Assembly (NCBI GenBank): GCA_017436285.1
Contig: JAFSDL010000024.1
Coordinates: 1-55,703, forward strand
DNA: 55,703 nucleotides
Source: Clostridia bacterium
GTDB taxonomy: Bacteria > Bacillota > Clostridia > Oscillospirales > Acutalibacteraceae
Direction: 5' to 3'
Below the pieces are notes generated by a model, which was given only the letters and a program-made list of their open reading frames with translations, searched no databases and was not told the DNA's origin. Below, in pieces: positions 15,250-23,573 of the stretch. The position numbers and the translations under genes are program-made. Numbering within the stretch: the first letter of the stretch is position 1; every line of letters starts with the position of its first letter.

Positions 15250-16002
15250 TTAGTAAGTTTTTTCTGTTAATTGAATAATTCCGCCAAAATCAGTTAATCT
15301 ACGGGATTTGTTATAAACAGGCTTAATATTATAAAGGTCTAAAAAGCTTACAATGGATTTATAATCTCTATGACTGCTCAAATCCCCACTGAAATACATT
15401 TTATCATTTGCTATTTTACAGGAAGCTCCACCGATAAAGCCATAGTGCTTGTCAGAAAGGTAAATATCGCCACTTGAAATTAATAAAACATCATATTGAT
15501 ATTTTTTTAACAAACGGGCGAGACCTTTGTCCTCGGTAATTACGGCGGTTTCATTTACAATACATAAATTGCATTTTGAATAGCCTTGCTTTGTATTGAT
15601 GATCTCAATATTATTTTTCTGTGTAAATTCCTTAATTTCAGTTGCAGTATAGCTTGAATTACATATAATGTGTCTGCCGGTGAAAGCAACATTCAATGCT
15701 ATATCATTGGGGTATGGTGAACAGATTTTATTCTTATAATAAACAGGTGTTACACCTATACTTTTCAGTTCCTCCTCCCCTATTGAGTCATCATTTAAAA
15801 GGATTTGTCCGTCGCCAAAATTAAAGGCTAAAATATCTGAATGACTGTTAATCTCGTCTTCTAATAAGGGATTTGCCTTAAGGGTAAAGCATTCAATTCC
15901 AAGCTCATTTAACTCTTTTATTTCATCTGTATATTTTTTACCAATTAAGCAATGCTTAACAACTTTCTGAGGCAGATTCGGGATTTTTATATGCCTAATC
16001 AT
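15250..16002 (-). CDS. DUF6873-type pentein (GME-fold) protein coupled to radA
   Basis: A 250-residue cytoplasmic protein that resembles the DUF6873 family of guanidine-modifying-enzyme folds. Repeated beta-strand units with His/Asn/Cys positions are visible (FTGRHIICNSSYTA; GYSKCNLCIVNETAVIT; KHYGFIGGASCK; MYFSGDLSSHRDY). Family enzymes act on guanidino substrates, but the reaction of this one is unknown. Its ATG overlaps the radA stop in an ATGA arrangement, so the two are translationally coupled. That hints at a shared stress or repair setting without proving it. Confidence 0.55.
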   Translation of the reverse strand: MIRHIKIPNLPQKVVKHCLIGKKYTDEIKELNELGIECFTLKANPLLEDEINSHSDILAFNFGDGQILLNDDSIGEEELKSIGVTPVYYKNKICSPYPNDIALNVAFTGRHIICNSSYTATEIKEFTQKNNIEIINTKQGYSKCNLCIVNETAVITEDKGLARLLKKYQYDVLLISSGDIYLSDKHYGFIGGASCKIANDKMYFSGDLSSHRDYKSIVSFLDLYNIKPVYNKSRRLTDFGGIIQLTEKTY

Positions 16003-17378
16003 ATATTATCAACCGCACATTCAAAGGCTTCTCTTACATTTCGAACACCGAATATTTCTATGTCCTCAAAATCAGATTTTGATAGCTTTTTCAGGTTCTG
16101 CCTTGGAACAATACATTTTTTAAAGCCAAGTCTTTGGCATTCTCTTATGCGTTGCTCGCAGTTATTAACTGTTCTGATTTCGCCACCAAGACCAATTTCA
16201 CCGAATACAATTGTAGAGCTGTCAATTACAACATCCTTAAGGCTTGAAATAAGTGATAATGCAACTGCCAAATCGCTTGCAGGCTCGTCCGCACGAAGTC
16301 CACCAACTATATTAACATAGCAATCCATATTTGCAAAAAAGTACCCGGAGCGTTTTTCTAAAATCGCGATAAGCATCGCCATTCGGTTATAATCAAAGCC
16401 TGTTGCCATTCTTCTTGGGTTTCCGTAGCCTGAGCTTGTAGCAAGACCCTGAACCTCTGCTAAAATGGGTCTGGAGCCTTCAATAAGGCAAGTTACGCAC
16501 GTACCCGATATATTTAAGGGTCTTCCTGAAATCATCGCTAAAGATGGATTTTCGATTTCTGAAAGGCCCTTGTCAGTCATTTCAAAAACACCGATTTCAT
16601 TTGTAGAGCCAAAACGATTTTTCACAGCTCTGAGAATTCTGTATGAGAGATTTCTTTCACCCTCAAAATATAGAACAGTATCAACAATATGCTCCAGAAC
16701 CTTTGGTCCTGCAATGTTACCGTCTTTATTTACGTGACCCACAAGAATTATTGAAGCATCATAGTTTTTTGCAGTTCGCATAAATAAATTGGTGCATTCA
16801 CGCACCTGAGTTATACTGCCTGCAGTTGAGCTAATTTCAGAAATGCTCATAGTCTGAATAGAGTCTATCATAACAATATCGGGCTTTTCGGTTTTTATGT
16901 ATTCACATATAAGCTCTGCATCGGTTTCACACATTATTGCCAAATCTTCACTTGTTACACCAAGCCTTTTTGCTCTCATTTTAATCTGATATGCAGATTC
17001 TTCACCTGAAACATATAAAACAGAAAGCTTATTGGCAAGAATTTCGCAAATCTGCAAAAGGATGGTTGATTTACCGATACCGGGGTCACCTGAGAGTAAC
17101 ACAAGCGAGCCCTTAACAAGACCGCCGCCTAAAACTCTGTTTAACTCCCCTATTCCCGTGTTATAACGAAGCTCTGTGCTTGAATCAATTTTAGATAATG
17201 AAAGAACCTTATTTGCATAGCTTGTGTTTTTATTAATTATACCTTTTTTAGATGTTTCGGTTATGATTTGCTCCTCATTCATTGTGTCCCATTCGTTGCA
17301 GGATGGACATTTACCATACCATTTGGGAGATTCATAACCGCATTGGTTACATATAAAAACTGTTTTAGTTTTTGCCAT
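15999..17378 (-). CDS. radA: DNA repair protein RadA/Sms
   Basis: RecA-like branch-migration ATPase that helps recombinational repair. An N-terminal zinc finger (CNQCGYESPKWYGKCPSC) is followed by Walker A GDPGIGKST, the RadA-specific KNRFGSTNE motif, and a Lon-like C-terminal domain (ADEPASDLAVALSLISS). The start is placed at the ATG of MAKTK, with AAAGG nine bases upstream; a TTG three codons earlier is possible. It lies five bases after the amidase gene and overlaps the downstream pentein-fold gene by four bases, so the three form an operon. Confidence 0.95.
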   Translation of the reverse strand: MAKTKTVFICNQCGYESPKWYGKCPSCNEWDTMNEEQIITETSKKGIINKNTSYANKVLSLSKIDSSTELRYNTGIGELNRVLGGGLVKGSLVLLSGDPGIGKSTILLQICEILANKLSVLYVSGEESAYQIKMRAKRLGVTSEDLAIMCETDAELICEYIKTEKPDIVMIDSIQTMSISEISSTAGSITQVRECTNLFMRTAKNYDASIILVGHVNKDGNIAGPKVLEHIVDTVLYFEGERNLSYRILRAVKNRFGSTNEIGVFEMTDKGLSEIENPSLAMISGRPLNISGTCVTCLIEGSRPILAEVQGLATSSGYGNPRRMATGFDYNRMAMLIAILEKRSGYFFANMDCYVNIVGGLRADEPASDLAVALSLISSLKDVVIDSSTIVFGEIGLGGEIRTVNNCEQRIRECQRLGFKKCIVPRQNLKKLSKSDFEDIEIFGVRNVREAFECAVDNI

Positions 17379-17383
17379 AATTC

Positions 17384-18088
17384 TCAACCTTTACAAATAT
17401 AATTCTGTATTCCCATTGCTATGCAAAATGCAATTTTCTTTTGATATTCCGGAGTATTTAATAGCTTTGTTTCTTCATAATTTGATAAAAAGCCACATTC
17501 CACCAATACAGCAGGCTTAACAGCATTATACATCAGATATACGGAGGTTCCGCATTCCTTAATTTGCCTTGTATTGTCTTTTTGAAGGGTGTTTACAATG
17601 CTATCCTGAATAGATTGGGCAAGTAATGAGCTTTCCTCCTTAGTTTTGGGAGAATAAAACACCTGTGTGCCACTGTATTTTTCTACTGAGTATTTGTTCT
17701 GATGAATACTGATAAACAGTGCATTGTCTGTTTCTTGCATTATCTTCATTCTGTTATGTAAATCTGAGGATTTTCTTTCTCTTATTGTCTGAAGTCCTTC
17801 ATCCTCGATTGAAGCATCGTTTTCGCGGGTCATAATAGTCTTAAATCCGAAAAACGTCAGATATTCCTTAAGGTATTTGGAGATTGAAAGATTAATATCC
17901 TTTTCTACTGTGCCGTCTTCAGCAACTGCACCACCATCAAAGCCACCGTGACCTGCATCTATAATGATTATAGGTTGATTGGTGGTCGGATTTTTACTTG
18001 TGGAAACACTGCTGTTAATTGAAAAAGAGTAAATAAAAATTACAGAACAAATAAAAAGCGGAATCAGAACAATTAAAAGCTTTTTCAT
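17384..18088 (-). CDS. cwlD: CwlD-like N-acetylmuramoyl-L-alanine amidase
   Basis: Zinc amidase of the Amidase_3 family, 234 residues. An N-terminal membrane anchor (MKKLLIVLIPLFICSVIFIY) precedes the catalytic domain. Zinc and catalytic residues are visible: His in DAGHGGFDGGAV, Glu in GTVEKDINL, His in FISIHQNKY, Glu in VLVECGFLSN. Size and anchor match CwlD, which helps form muramic-delta-lactam in spore cortex. The start at 18088 has GGTG upstream; a GTG at 18097 is the alternative. It heads the radA operon. Confidence 0.8.
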   Translation of the reverse strand: MKKLLIVLIPLFICSVIFIYSFSINSSVSTSKNPTTNQPIIIIDAGHGGFDGGAVAEDGTVEKDINLSISKYLKEYLTFFGFKTIMTRENDASIEDEGLQTIRERKSSDLHNRMKIMQETDNALFISIHQNKYSVEKYSGTQVFYSPKTKEESSLLAQSIQDSIVNTLQKDNTRQIKECGTSVYLMYNAVKPAVLVECGFLSNYEETKLLNTPEYQKKIAFCIAMGIQNYICKG

Positions 18089-18169
18089 TATAATCACCGC
18101 TTAATTATATGAAAAAATTTTTTAGTTTACTCAATAATTATATTCTAAAACAAGCTTTTTTTCAATATA

Positions 18170-18213
18170 TAAATAAAATAATCACCCTTAATCAAGTACG
18201 ATTAAAGGTGATT
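18170..18213 (-). terminator. Terminator of the dlt-like operon
   Basis: AATCACCCTTAATC (18180-18193) pairs with GATTAAAGGTGATT (18200-18213) with one G-T pair. On the minus strand it is followed by TATTTTATTT. It lies 18 bases after the ligase stop. Confidence 0.8.
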
Positions 18214-18231
18214 TAAAGCTGTATTTTTAAC

Positions 18232-19707
18232 TTAAGCGTATTTAGAAATCATTTGCTTTCTGTCAATTTTGCCATTGAAGGTCTTAATGATTTCATCAAT
18301 AACCTCAATCTTCTTGGGAAGCTTGTAGGGCTCGAGGTTTTCTGTAATCAGCTTGCGGATTTCTGCCTCGTCAAGCTCCTTACCTTCTTCAAGAACAACT
18401 AACAATTTCAATGAAATGTTATCACCCTTGATTGTGGGAATAAGAAGACATTCATCAACACATTCTGCGCGCATAACAACCTCTTCAACCTCAACGGGAG
18501 CAACCTTTAAGCCACCAAGGTTAATTGTATCATTGCTACGACCAACAAGAATGATTTCGCCGTTGGGAGCAAAATAACAGAGGTCACTCATAACAAGCAT
18601 ACCGTTTTTGATAGCCTGAGCAGTTAATTCGGGTTCATTCCAATAACCCTGCATAACAGATTTACTGCGGATTGCAATAAGACCGGGCTTTTCTGCAGAA
18701 GCATCCTTCATTTCGTTACCATCTTCATCAAGAATAACGATTTCGCTGTAAGAGTTGGGCTTACCAACGCTTGAAGCATACTGAGAGCCACCTGAAACAC
18801 AGAATTCATCTGTGCAAACAACACCTGCTTCTGAGCATCCGAAACAGTTATACATGTATACATTTGGCATTAATTTGCGCATTTTTTCTTTATCTGTTTC
18901 GGGATATGCAGTTGAGCTTGAATAAACAAATCTTAACTGATCATTAAGAGCTGCAAAGTTCTTGCTCGCAAAAGCGAGAAGAAGATGAATTGCTGATGGT
19001 GGTAAATAAAGTGAAGTAACCTTATGGTCTTCAATTGTCTGGAAATACTGCTTGAAGTTTCTGAAGCCGTCAAGAAGGCAGGTTGTACTACCGACTGCCA
19101 TTGCAATATGAACCTTTCTCAAAGCAGCAGCGTGGTTCATTGGTGTGGGAATAAGCCAGATGTTATCTGACTGAATATTAGTTGTTTCAATACCTGCAAG
19201 AGCAATATTAACCTGATTTCCGAAGGAAACCATAACACCCTTGGATTTACCGGTTGTTCCGGTTGTGAAAAGAATTTCTGCAAGGCTGTTTTCATCAGGG
19301 TCAGCTGCAACATAATCATCAGAGGTTGCTTCGATTTCCTTGATAATTTCTGCAAGGCTCCATGCTTCCTGAAGGTCATCTCTCTTCTCAAGAGTAACCA
19401 TTTTTACTGCATCGAGCTCTTCTGCAATTTCAATAATTCTTTTACTGGGTGAGCTTTTTTCAACAGGCACAAAGGTTGCACCGAGAAGCTGAATGCCATA
19501 CCAAAAATATACATAGGACATTATATGGTCTGCTTCAACAACTATTCTGTCCCCTGCTTTTATGCCTTTTGCCTCTAAAAACTTTGCAGTTTTTCTGTTG
19601 TATTCTGCAAGGTCCTTATAGTTGCATTTATCATTATTGATGATTAAAGCAATTTGTTCAGGGGTGGTTTTTGCGAATTCCTGAATTTTTAATGCAATTG
19701 ATTTCAT
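18232..19707 (-). CDS. AMP-forming acyl/amino-acid ligase of a dlt-like operon
   Basis: A 491-residue adenylating enzyme that should activate an acid with ATP and load it on the carrier protein at the head of the operon. Core motifs: TTGTTGKSKG (P-loop), YNCFGCSEAG (A5), MSDLCYF (A7), GRSNDTINLGGLKVAPVEVE (A8) and the C-terminal catalytic Lys in FNGKIDRKQM. The hinge reads more like an acyl-CoA/fatty-acid ligase than textbook DltA. It is last in the operon rather than first. D-alanine is one candidate substrate; another small acid is equally open. Good AGAGG site. Confidence 0.8.
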   Translation of the reverse strand: MKSIALKIQEFAKTTPEQIALIINNDKCNYKDLAEYNRKTAKFLEAKGIKAGDRIVVEADHIMSYVYFWYGIQLLGATFVPVEKSSPSKRIIEIAEELDAVKMVTLEKRDDLQEAWSLAEIIKEIEATSDDYVAADPDENSLAEILFTTGTTGKSKGVMVSFGNQVNIALAGIETTNIQSDNIWLIPTPMNHAAALRKVHIAMAVGSTTCLLDGFRNFKQYFQTIEDHKVTSLYLPPSAIHLLLAFASKNFAALNDQLRFVYSSSTAYPETDKEKMRKLMPNVYMYNCFGCSEAGVVCTDEFCVSGGSQYASSVGKPNSYSEIVILDEDGNEMKDASAEKPGLIAIRSKSVMQGYWNEPELTAQAIKNGMLVMSDLCYFAPNGEIILVGRSNDTINLGGLKVAPVEVEEVVMRAECVDECLLIPTIKGDNISLKLLVVLEEGKELDEAEIRKLITENLEPYKLPKKIEVIDEIIKTFNGKIDRKQMISKYA

Positions 19708-19728
19708 AATATAACCTCTGTAAATATA

Positions 19729-20844
19729 TTAGCTTTTAGCAGCGTCTAATTTATTTTTTCTTGCTTCTTCCAATTCTGCAATTTTGTTAAGAAGCTTATC
19801 GTGAACGCCATCCCAATGCTTTTGAACCTTGGGGTCATCTCTGCGGTCCTTTAAATCATAGTTATCAATAAGATACTTGGAAAAAATTGTTGTGAATTTC
19901 TGACCACCATAGAAATTGGTGTGACCTTCATTATAGAAGTCTGTATTCAAATCCAAATCAATTGAGAATGTAGTTTCAGAGTTTTCATCATAGTAATGAA
20001 CACACTCAAAGCCTTCTTCTTCTATGATTTTATAGATTTTGTTTGATATACCCATTTCAACATCAAGACGAACCTGAGGTGTATCAATAAACAAAACCTC
20101 AATGTCACTTGATGCTTGTAATTCCTTTATATAATCAAGGAACTCATAGAAATATGTTTCGATGTATGGATTTAAATCAACATAATAATCTGCATCATAC
20201 GGATAAATCTCCTGTGGTCTGGGGCGCACAGTAGCATTATCAATAATGTTATAACCTAAATATTCGTGAGGCACGCTACTCCAGTTGTTTGCAATTGAAT
20301 AATCATCATCAGCCCATTTACCGTGAAATTTGATAATGGGGAATAGATATGACAAATCAAGGCGTGAAGCGGATTTATCAACATCATCACGGATTTTCAT
20401 GGTTTCAAAGCAACCTTTAATTCGATTTATGGAGAATGGGGTTAATGCATCAAGGAATCTACGAGCACGTATATCCATATCATTGATGTTACATTCCTCT
20501 AAAGTAAAAGGTCTGATATCTAAAATCAACAAGTCAACATCCTGAAACCTGAGTGCTTCGTCAACAGCATATTTATATAGCCAGGCAGGGAAAGCATCGG
20601 TTGAAAGCGGATAAACTGTAATACCATATTCTTCATAAGCCTGTGAAGGAATCCAATATCTGTCAACACCGCTTGTACCTAATATAACTGCATCAACAGT
20701 ATCCTTAGGGAAGTTTCTGTAAGTGCAATAACGCTGATTATAGTTGTATGTGTTATCCATATCAAATAAATCGCATAGTGCAAGAACCATAACTGCAACT
20801 GCCATAAAGAATGCTATGCTTCGAATAAATTGTTTTTTGGTCAT
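19729..20844 (-). CDS. DltD-like SGNH-fold membrane-anchored protein
   Basis: A 371-residue protein with an N-terminal signal anchor (SIAFFMAVAVMVLALCDL) and an extracellular SGNH-type domain. The nucleophile block is VILGTSGVDRYW near residue 54, and a C-terminal DFYNEGHTNFYG supplies the Asp/His pair. In dlt and alginate-acetylation systems such proteins take the acyl group delivered by the MBOAT partner and place it on the polymer. A Lys/Glu-rich helical tail ends the protein. AAAGGAGGA precedes the start. It lies 19 bases after the MBOAT gene. Confidence 0.75.
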   Translation of the reverse strand: MTKKQFIRSIAFFMAVAVMVLALCDLFDMDNTYNYNQRYCTYRNFPKDTVDAVILGTSGVDRYWIPSQAYEEYGITVYPLSTDAFPAWLYKYAVDEALRFQDVDLLILDIRPFTLEECNINDMDIRARRFLDALTPFSINRIKGCFETMKIRDDVDKSASRLDLSYLFPIIKFHGKWADDDYSIANNWSSVPHEYLGYNIIDNATVRPRPQEIYPYDADYYVDLNPYIETYFYEFLDYIKELQASSDIEVLFIDTPQVRLDVEMGISNKIYKIIEEEGFECVHYYDENSETTFSIDLDLNTDFYNEGHTNFYGGQKFTTIFSKYLIDNYDLKDRRDDPKVQKHWDGVHDKLLNKIAELEEARKNKLDAAKS

Positions 20845-20863
20845 TTACAGAAATCCTCCTTTC

Positions 20864-22477
20864 TTAGAAATTACCGTAAATGAAGCTGCTTGAGTTATAA
20901 TCGGGTCCGTAAACGCCAAAAATAAGAATAAAAGCAACAAATGCTAAAACTAATGCCCAACGGAAAACAATATTCTGTTTAGCAAGAGTTTCTCTGATTT
21001 TCATTCCGTTTTCCTGAAGTACACCAACAACCAATAAAATCAAAACGGAGAAAATGATAAGTGACATTTCCTTTTGGCTAACGCCCATTTTATAAATTTC
21101 ACCATTGAAACCTAAAAGGAAATCAAAGTCAACAGAAGTAAATAAGGCTTTAATCATTAAGCCTGCATCGTGAAGGCTTGGTGCCTTAACAATGATTCTT
21201 GAAATAAAAAGAAGAACAGTTGTTCTTAAAATCTGGAAAACCCTATAGCTGAATGCTTCGGTATTGATATGCAATTTTTCAATAAGCTTGTTGTAAACAG
21301 GAACCATTGCAACGCTTGCTGAAATTAATGTCGCATTATATAAACCGTTAACAACATACTGTGATGTTACGCCGTGCCATATACCTATAAGGAAGAAAAC
21401 AACCATTGGTGCCGCAACGGAAGGAACCATTTTACCTGCATAAGAACCGTGTTTTTTACGCATTTTCTTACTCAAATTGGAGACAGGTCTGCAAAGCATA
21501 ACAGGATAGAAAACATATTCTCTCATCCACGCACCAAGCGACATATGCCAACGCTTCCAGAAATCTCCCAGAGAGGTTGAGAAGAATGGTCTTTCGAAGT
21601 TTAAGGGGAGCTCGATTCCCATCATCTGAGCAGCACCGCGGGTAATGTCGGTACCACCGGAGAAGTCACCGTAAATCTGGAATGAGTATGCAATAACACC
21701 AAACAGAATTTGTGAGCCGTTGTATTCCCCTGCTGCAAAACTGCTTGAAAAAACAGTTGACGCAATGGCAGAAACTCTATCGGCAATAACAAGCTTTTTG
21801 AAAAGGCCCCATAAAATAAGAAGGGCACCGTTTTTCAAGTTATCATACTCTAATTTATGTGGCTGTTGAAGCTGAATGCCAACATCAGCGAATCTGTTCA
21901 ACGGACCTTGAACAACCGATGGGAAGAAGGAAACGAACAAAGCAAACTTACCCAGGTGCTTCTCTGCGGCATATTTACCGCGTCCGATATCAATAAGATA
22001 ACCGATACTGTTAAAAGTATAGTAAGAAAGACCTAACGGAACGATTAAGTTCACAAAGGGCACAGATGCATCCCAACGGAAAAGCATAAACATATCGTTT
22101 ACGGAACCTAATAACAGATTCAAGTATTTAAGAGACGCAAGAGTACCTAAATTGATTAAAACAGTAATAACCTGAACTGTATGAATTTTTTTAGCTACCT
22201 CTTTTTTTAATTCTCTCTTTTTATCAACGGTTAAATCTTCACCGAGAGCCTCAATCTTCTTTTGATTTTTGTTGCGCATGCTTTGCATTAACAATCCTGA
22301 AAAATAAGTGAATAGAGTTGTTGCAACAATAAAGAAAACATTTTCCACGCCGCTATAAAGGTAAAAAGCATAGCTCGATACCAAGAGAACAAACCATTGG
22401 AATTTTTTGGGAACAACGTAATAAGCAAATATTACAAACGCCAAAAAGAAAAAGAATCTGAATGATGTAAATGGCAT
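20864..22477 (-). CDS. MBOAT acyltransferase (DltB/AlgI/PatA type)
   Basis: A 537-residue polytopic O-acyltransferase with about 11-12 membrane segments that should carry acyl groups across the membrane for surface polymers. Typical blocks: FFFLAFVIFAYYVVPKK near the N-terminus, FSGGTDITRGAAQMMGI, FWKRWHMSLGAWMREYVFYP, and the catalytic His in FFLIGIWHGVTSQYV. The dlt context (carrier protein upstream, SGNH protein and ligase downstream) favours carrier-protein-dependent transfer over acetyl-CoA-dependent acetylation. GAGGAG lies before the ATG. Confidence 0.88.
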   Translation of the reverse strand: MPFTSFRFFFFLAFVIFAYYVVPKKFQWFVLLVSSYAFYLYSGVENVFFIVATTLFTYFSGLLMQSMRNKNQKKIEALGEDLTVDKKRELKKEVAKKIHTVQVITVLINLGTLASLKYLNLLLGSVNDMFMLFRWDASVPFVNLIVPLGLSYYTFNSIGYLIDIGRGKYAAEKHLGKFALFVSFFPSVVQGPLNRFADVGIQLQQPHKLEYDNLKNGALLILWGLFKKLVIADRVSAIASTVFSSSFAAGEYNGSQILFGVIAYSFQIYGDFSGGTDITRGAAQMMGIELPLNFERPFFSTSLGDFWKRWHMSLGAWMREYVFYPVMLCRPVSNLSKKMRKKHGSYAGKMVPSVAAPMVVFFLIGIWHGVTSQYVVNGLYNATLISASVAMVPVYNKLIEKLHINTEAFSYRVFQILRTTVLLFISRIIVKAPSLHDAGLMIKALFTSVDFDFLLGFNGEIYKMGVSQKEMSLIIFSVLILLVVGVLQENGMKIRETLAKQNIVFRWALVLAFVAFILIFGVYGPDYNSSSFIYGNF

Positions 22478-22526
22478 ATAAATCTCCTCAAATAACAGTA
22501 AAAAATATAGTCATATTACAGAATAA

Positions 22527-22560
22527 CAAAGCTTATCTGACCAAGGTCAGTTAAGCTTTG
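22527..22560 (-). other. Strong hairpin between the carrier-protein and MBOAT genes
   Basis: CAAAGCTTA-T-CTGACC pairs with GGTCAG-T-TAAGCTTTG around AA, giving about 15 pairs with one T-T mismatch. No clean T run follows on the minus strand. It could slow polymerase, protect the upstream mRNA, or be a processing site, raising carrier-protein output over the membrane proteins. Confidence 0.65.
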
Positions 22561-22570
22561 CATCCTAAGA

Positions 22571-22801
22571 TTACATTTCGTCAATAAGGCGTTCAACCAA
22601 AGCAAGAATTGCTTTTGCACTGTTGAAATTTTCAGGTTCCATATCATCAACAGTGATTGTGATATCATAAGCATCACATAATTCGCCAACGATTGATACG
22701 ATATCGAAGCTATCAAGAATTTCGTTATCAATGAGCTTGTCCTCATTTTCAAAATCGATATCATCTCTGACAGATTTAAGAATCTCTAAAAGCTTTTCCA
22801 T
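22571..22801 (-). CDS. DltC-like carrier protein
   Basis: A 76-residue acidic acyl-carrier-type protein. The attachment motif is NEILDSFDIVSIVGEL, with Ser in DSF, the form typical of D-alanyl carrier protein DltC rather than fatty-acid ACP (DSL). The Ser would receive 4'-phosphopantetheine from a holo-ACP synthase. It is first in the operon behind a strong promoter and an AGGAG site, whereas in the usual dltABCD order it is third. It contrasts with the ACP homologue at 2580-2810, which lacks the Ser. Confidence 0.85.
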   Translation of the reverse strand: MEKLLEILKSVRDDIDFENEDKLIDNEILDSFDIVSIVGELCDAYDITITVDDMEPENFNSAKAILALVERLIDEM

Positions 22802-22851
22802 AAATAATTTCTCCTAAAGTTATTTTGGTTAACACATAGTTTAACGAATAC

Positions 22852-22880
22852 AATATAACATAATTTTCGACTTATGTCAA
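22852..22880 (-). promoter_or_regulatory. Promoter of the dlt-like operon
   Basis: On the minus strand TTGACA (22875-22880), 17-bp spacer, TATATT (22852-22857), about 50 bases before the carrier-protein ATG. It is a near-consensus housekeeping promoter. Confidence 0.8.
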
Positions 22881-22910
22881 CAAATAAGCATTATTAAAAC
22901 ATACAATAAA

Positions 22911-23573
22911 TTACTTGAATTCCAGTAAATTTTTAGTAAGTAATTTATGCCTTACGATTCTGTGAAGGGGTGTTTCCTCCCCTACCATACTGAATAAAGC
23001 GTTACAAAACGAAACAGGATTGACGGTAAAATCATTACCGGCAGGTAAAATAAAGGACATATTAATTATGTTATTATCAAAGGAACAATTAAAATCGGTT
23101 AAATGCTCACAAACATTGATTTCTTTTATACCGCCTTTTTTGGTTTTCTTTTCTATAATAATTTCGCCTTTTTCAACCGTTTCCTTGATTTTGGAATAAA
23201 AAAGCTTTGAGTCAGCAACATCCGGTACGGAAACAGTATATTTAGCCTTGTTGATAGCAAGATTTTTTTCAATGGGCTCTGCTACCTCTAAGAACTCAAT
23301 ACCGGGAACTGTTACACGATTCAATTCAGATAAAACCCTTTCATTTGTGTAGCTGTCATCAGTTAAACGAATATCAAGCACCTCTCTCAATCCCTCAACT
23401 CCTAAAGGAAGAGGCAACCCAAAAACAAGATAGGGATGAGGGTTGAAGCCCTCGGTGTACCAAAGAGGTATATCAGTTCTGCGGAAGGCTCTGATAAGAC
23501 AACGGGTTAAATCAAGGTGGGAGATATATTTTGAAGCGTCCTTTTTAGTGAACCATATTCTTATTGAGCGCAT
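22911..23573 (-). CDS. TIGR03936-type radical-SAM-linked protein (DUF2344)
   Basis: A 220-residue protein that begins MRSIRIWFTKKDASKYISHL and has the family block WYTEGFNPHPYLVFGLPLPLGV. Its function is unknown, but in Clostridia it regularly follows a TIGR03960 radical SAM gene, as here. The start at 23573 is supported by GGAGG eight bases upstream; an ATG at 23588 overlaps that site. It overlaps the radical SAM gene by 29 bp. The ribonuclease G and L21 genes that often follow are absent here. Confidence 0.85.
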   Translation of the reverse strand: MRSIRIWFTKKDASKYISHLDLTRCLIRAFRRTDIPLWYTEGFNPHPYLVFGLPLPLGVEGLREVLDIRLTDDSYTNERVLSELNRVTVPGIEFLEVAEPIEKNLAINKAKYTVSVPDVADSKLFYSKIKETVEKGEIIIEKKTKKGGIKEINVCEHLTDFNCSFDNNIINMSFILPAGNDFTVNPVSFCNALFSMVGEETPLHRIVRHKLLTKNLLEFK

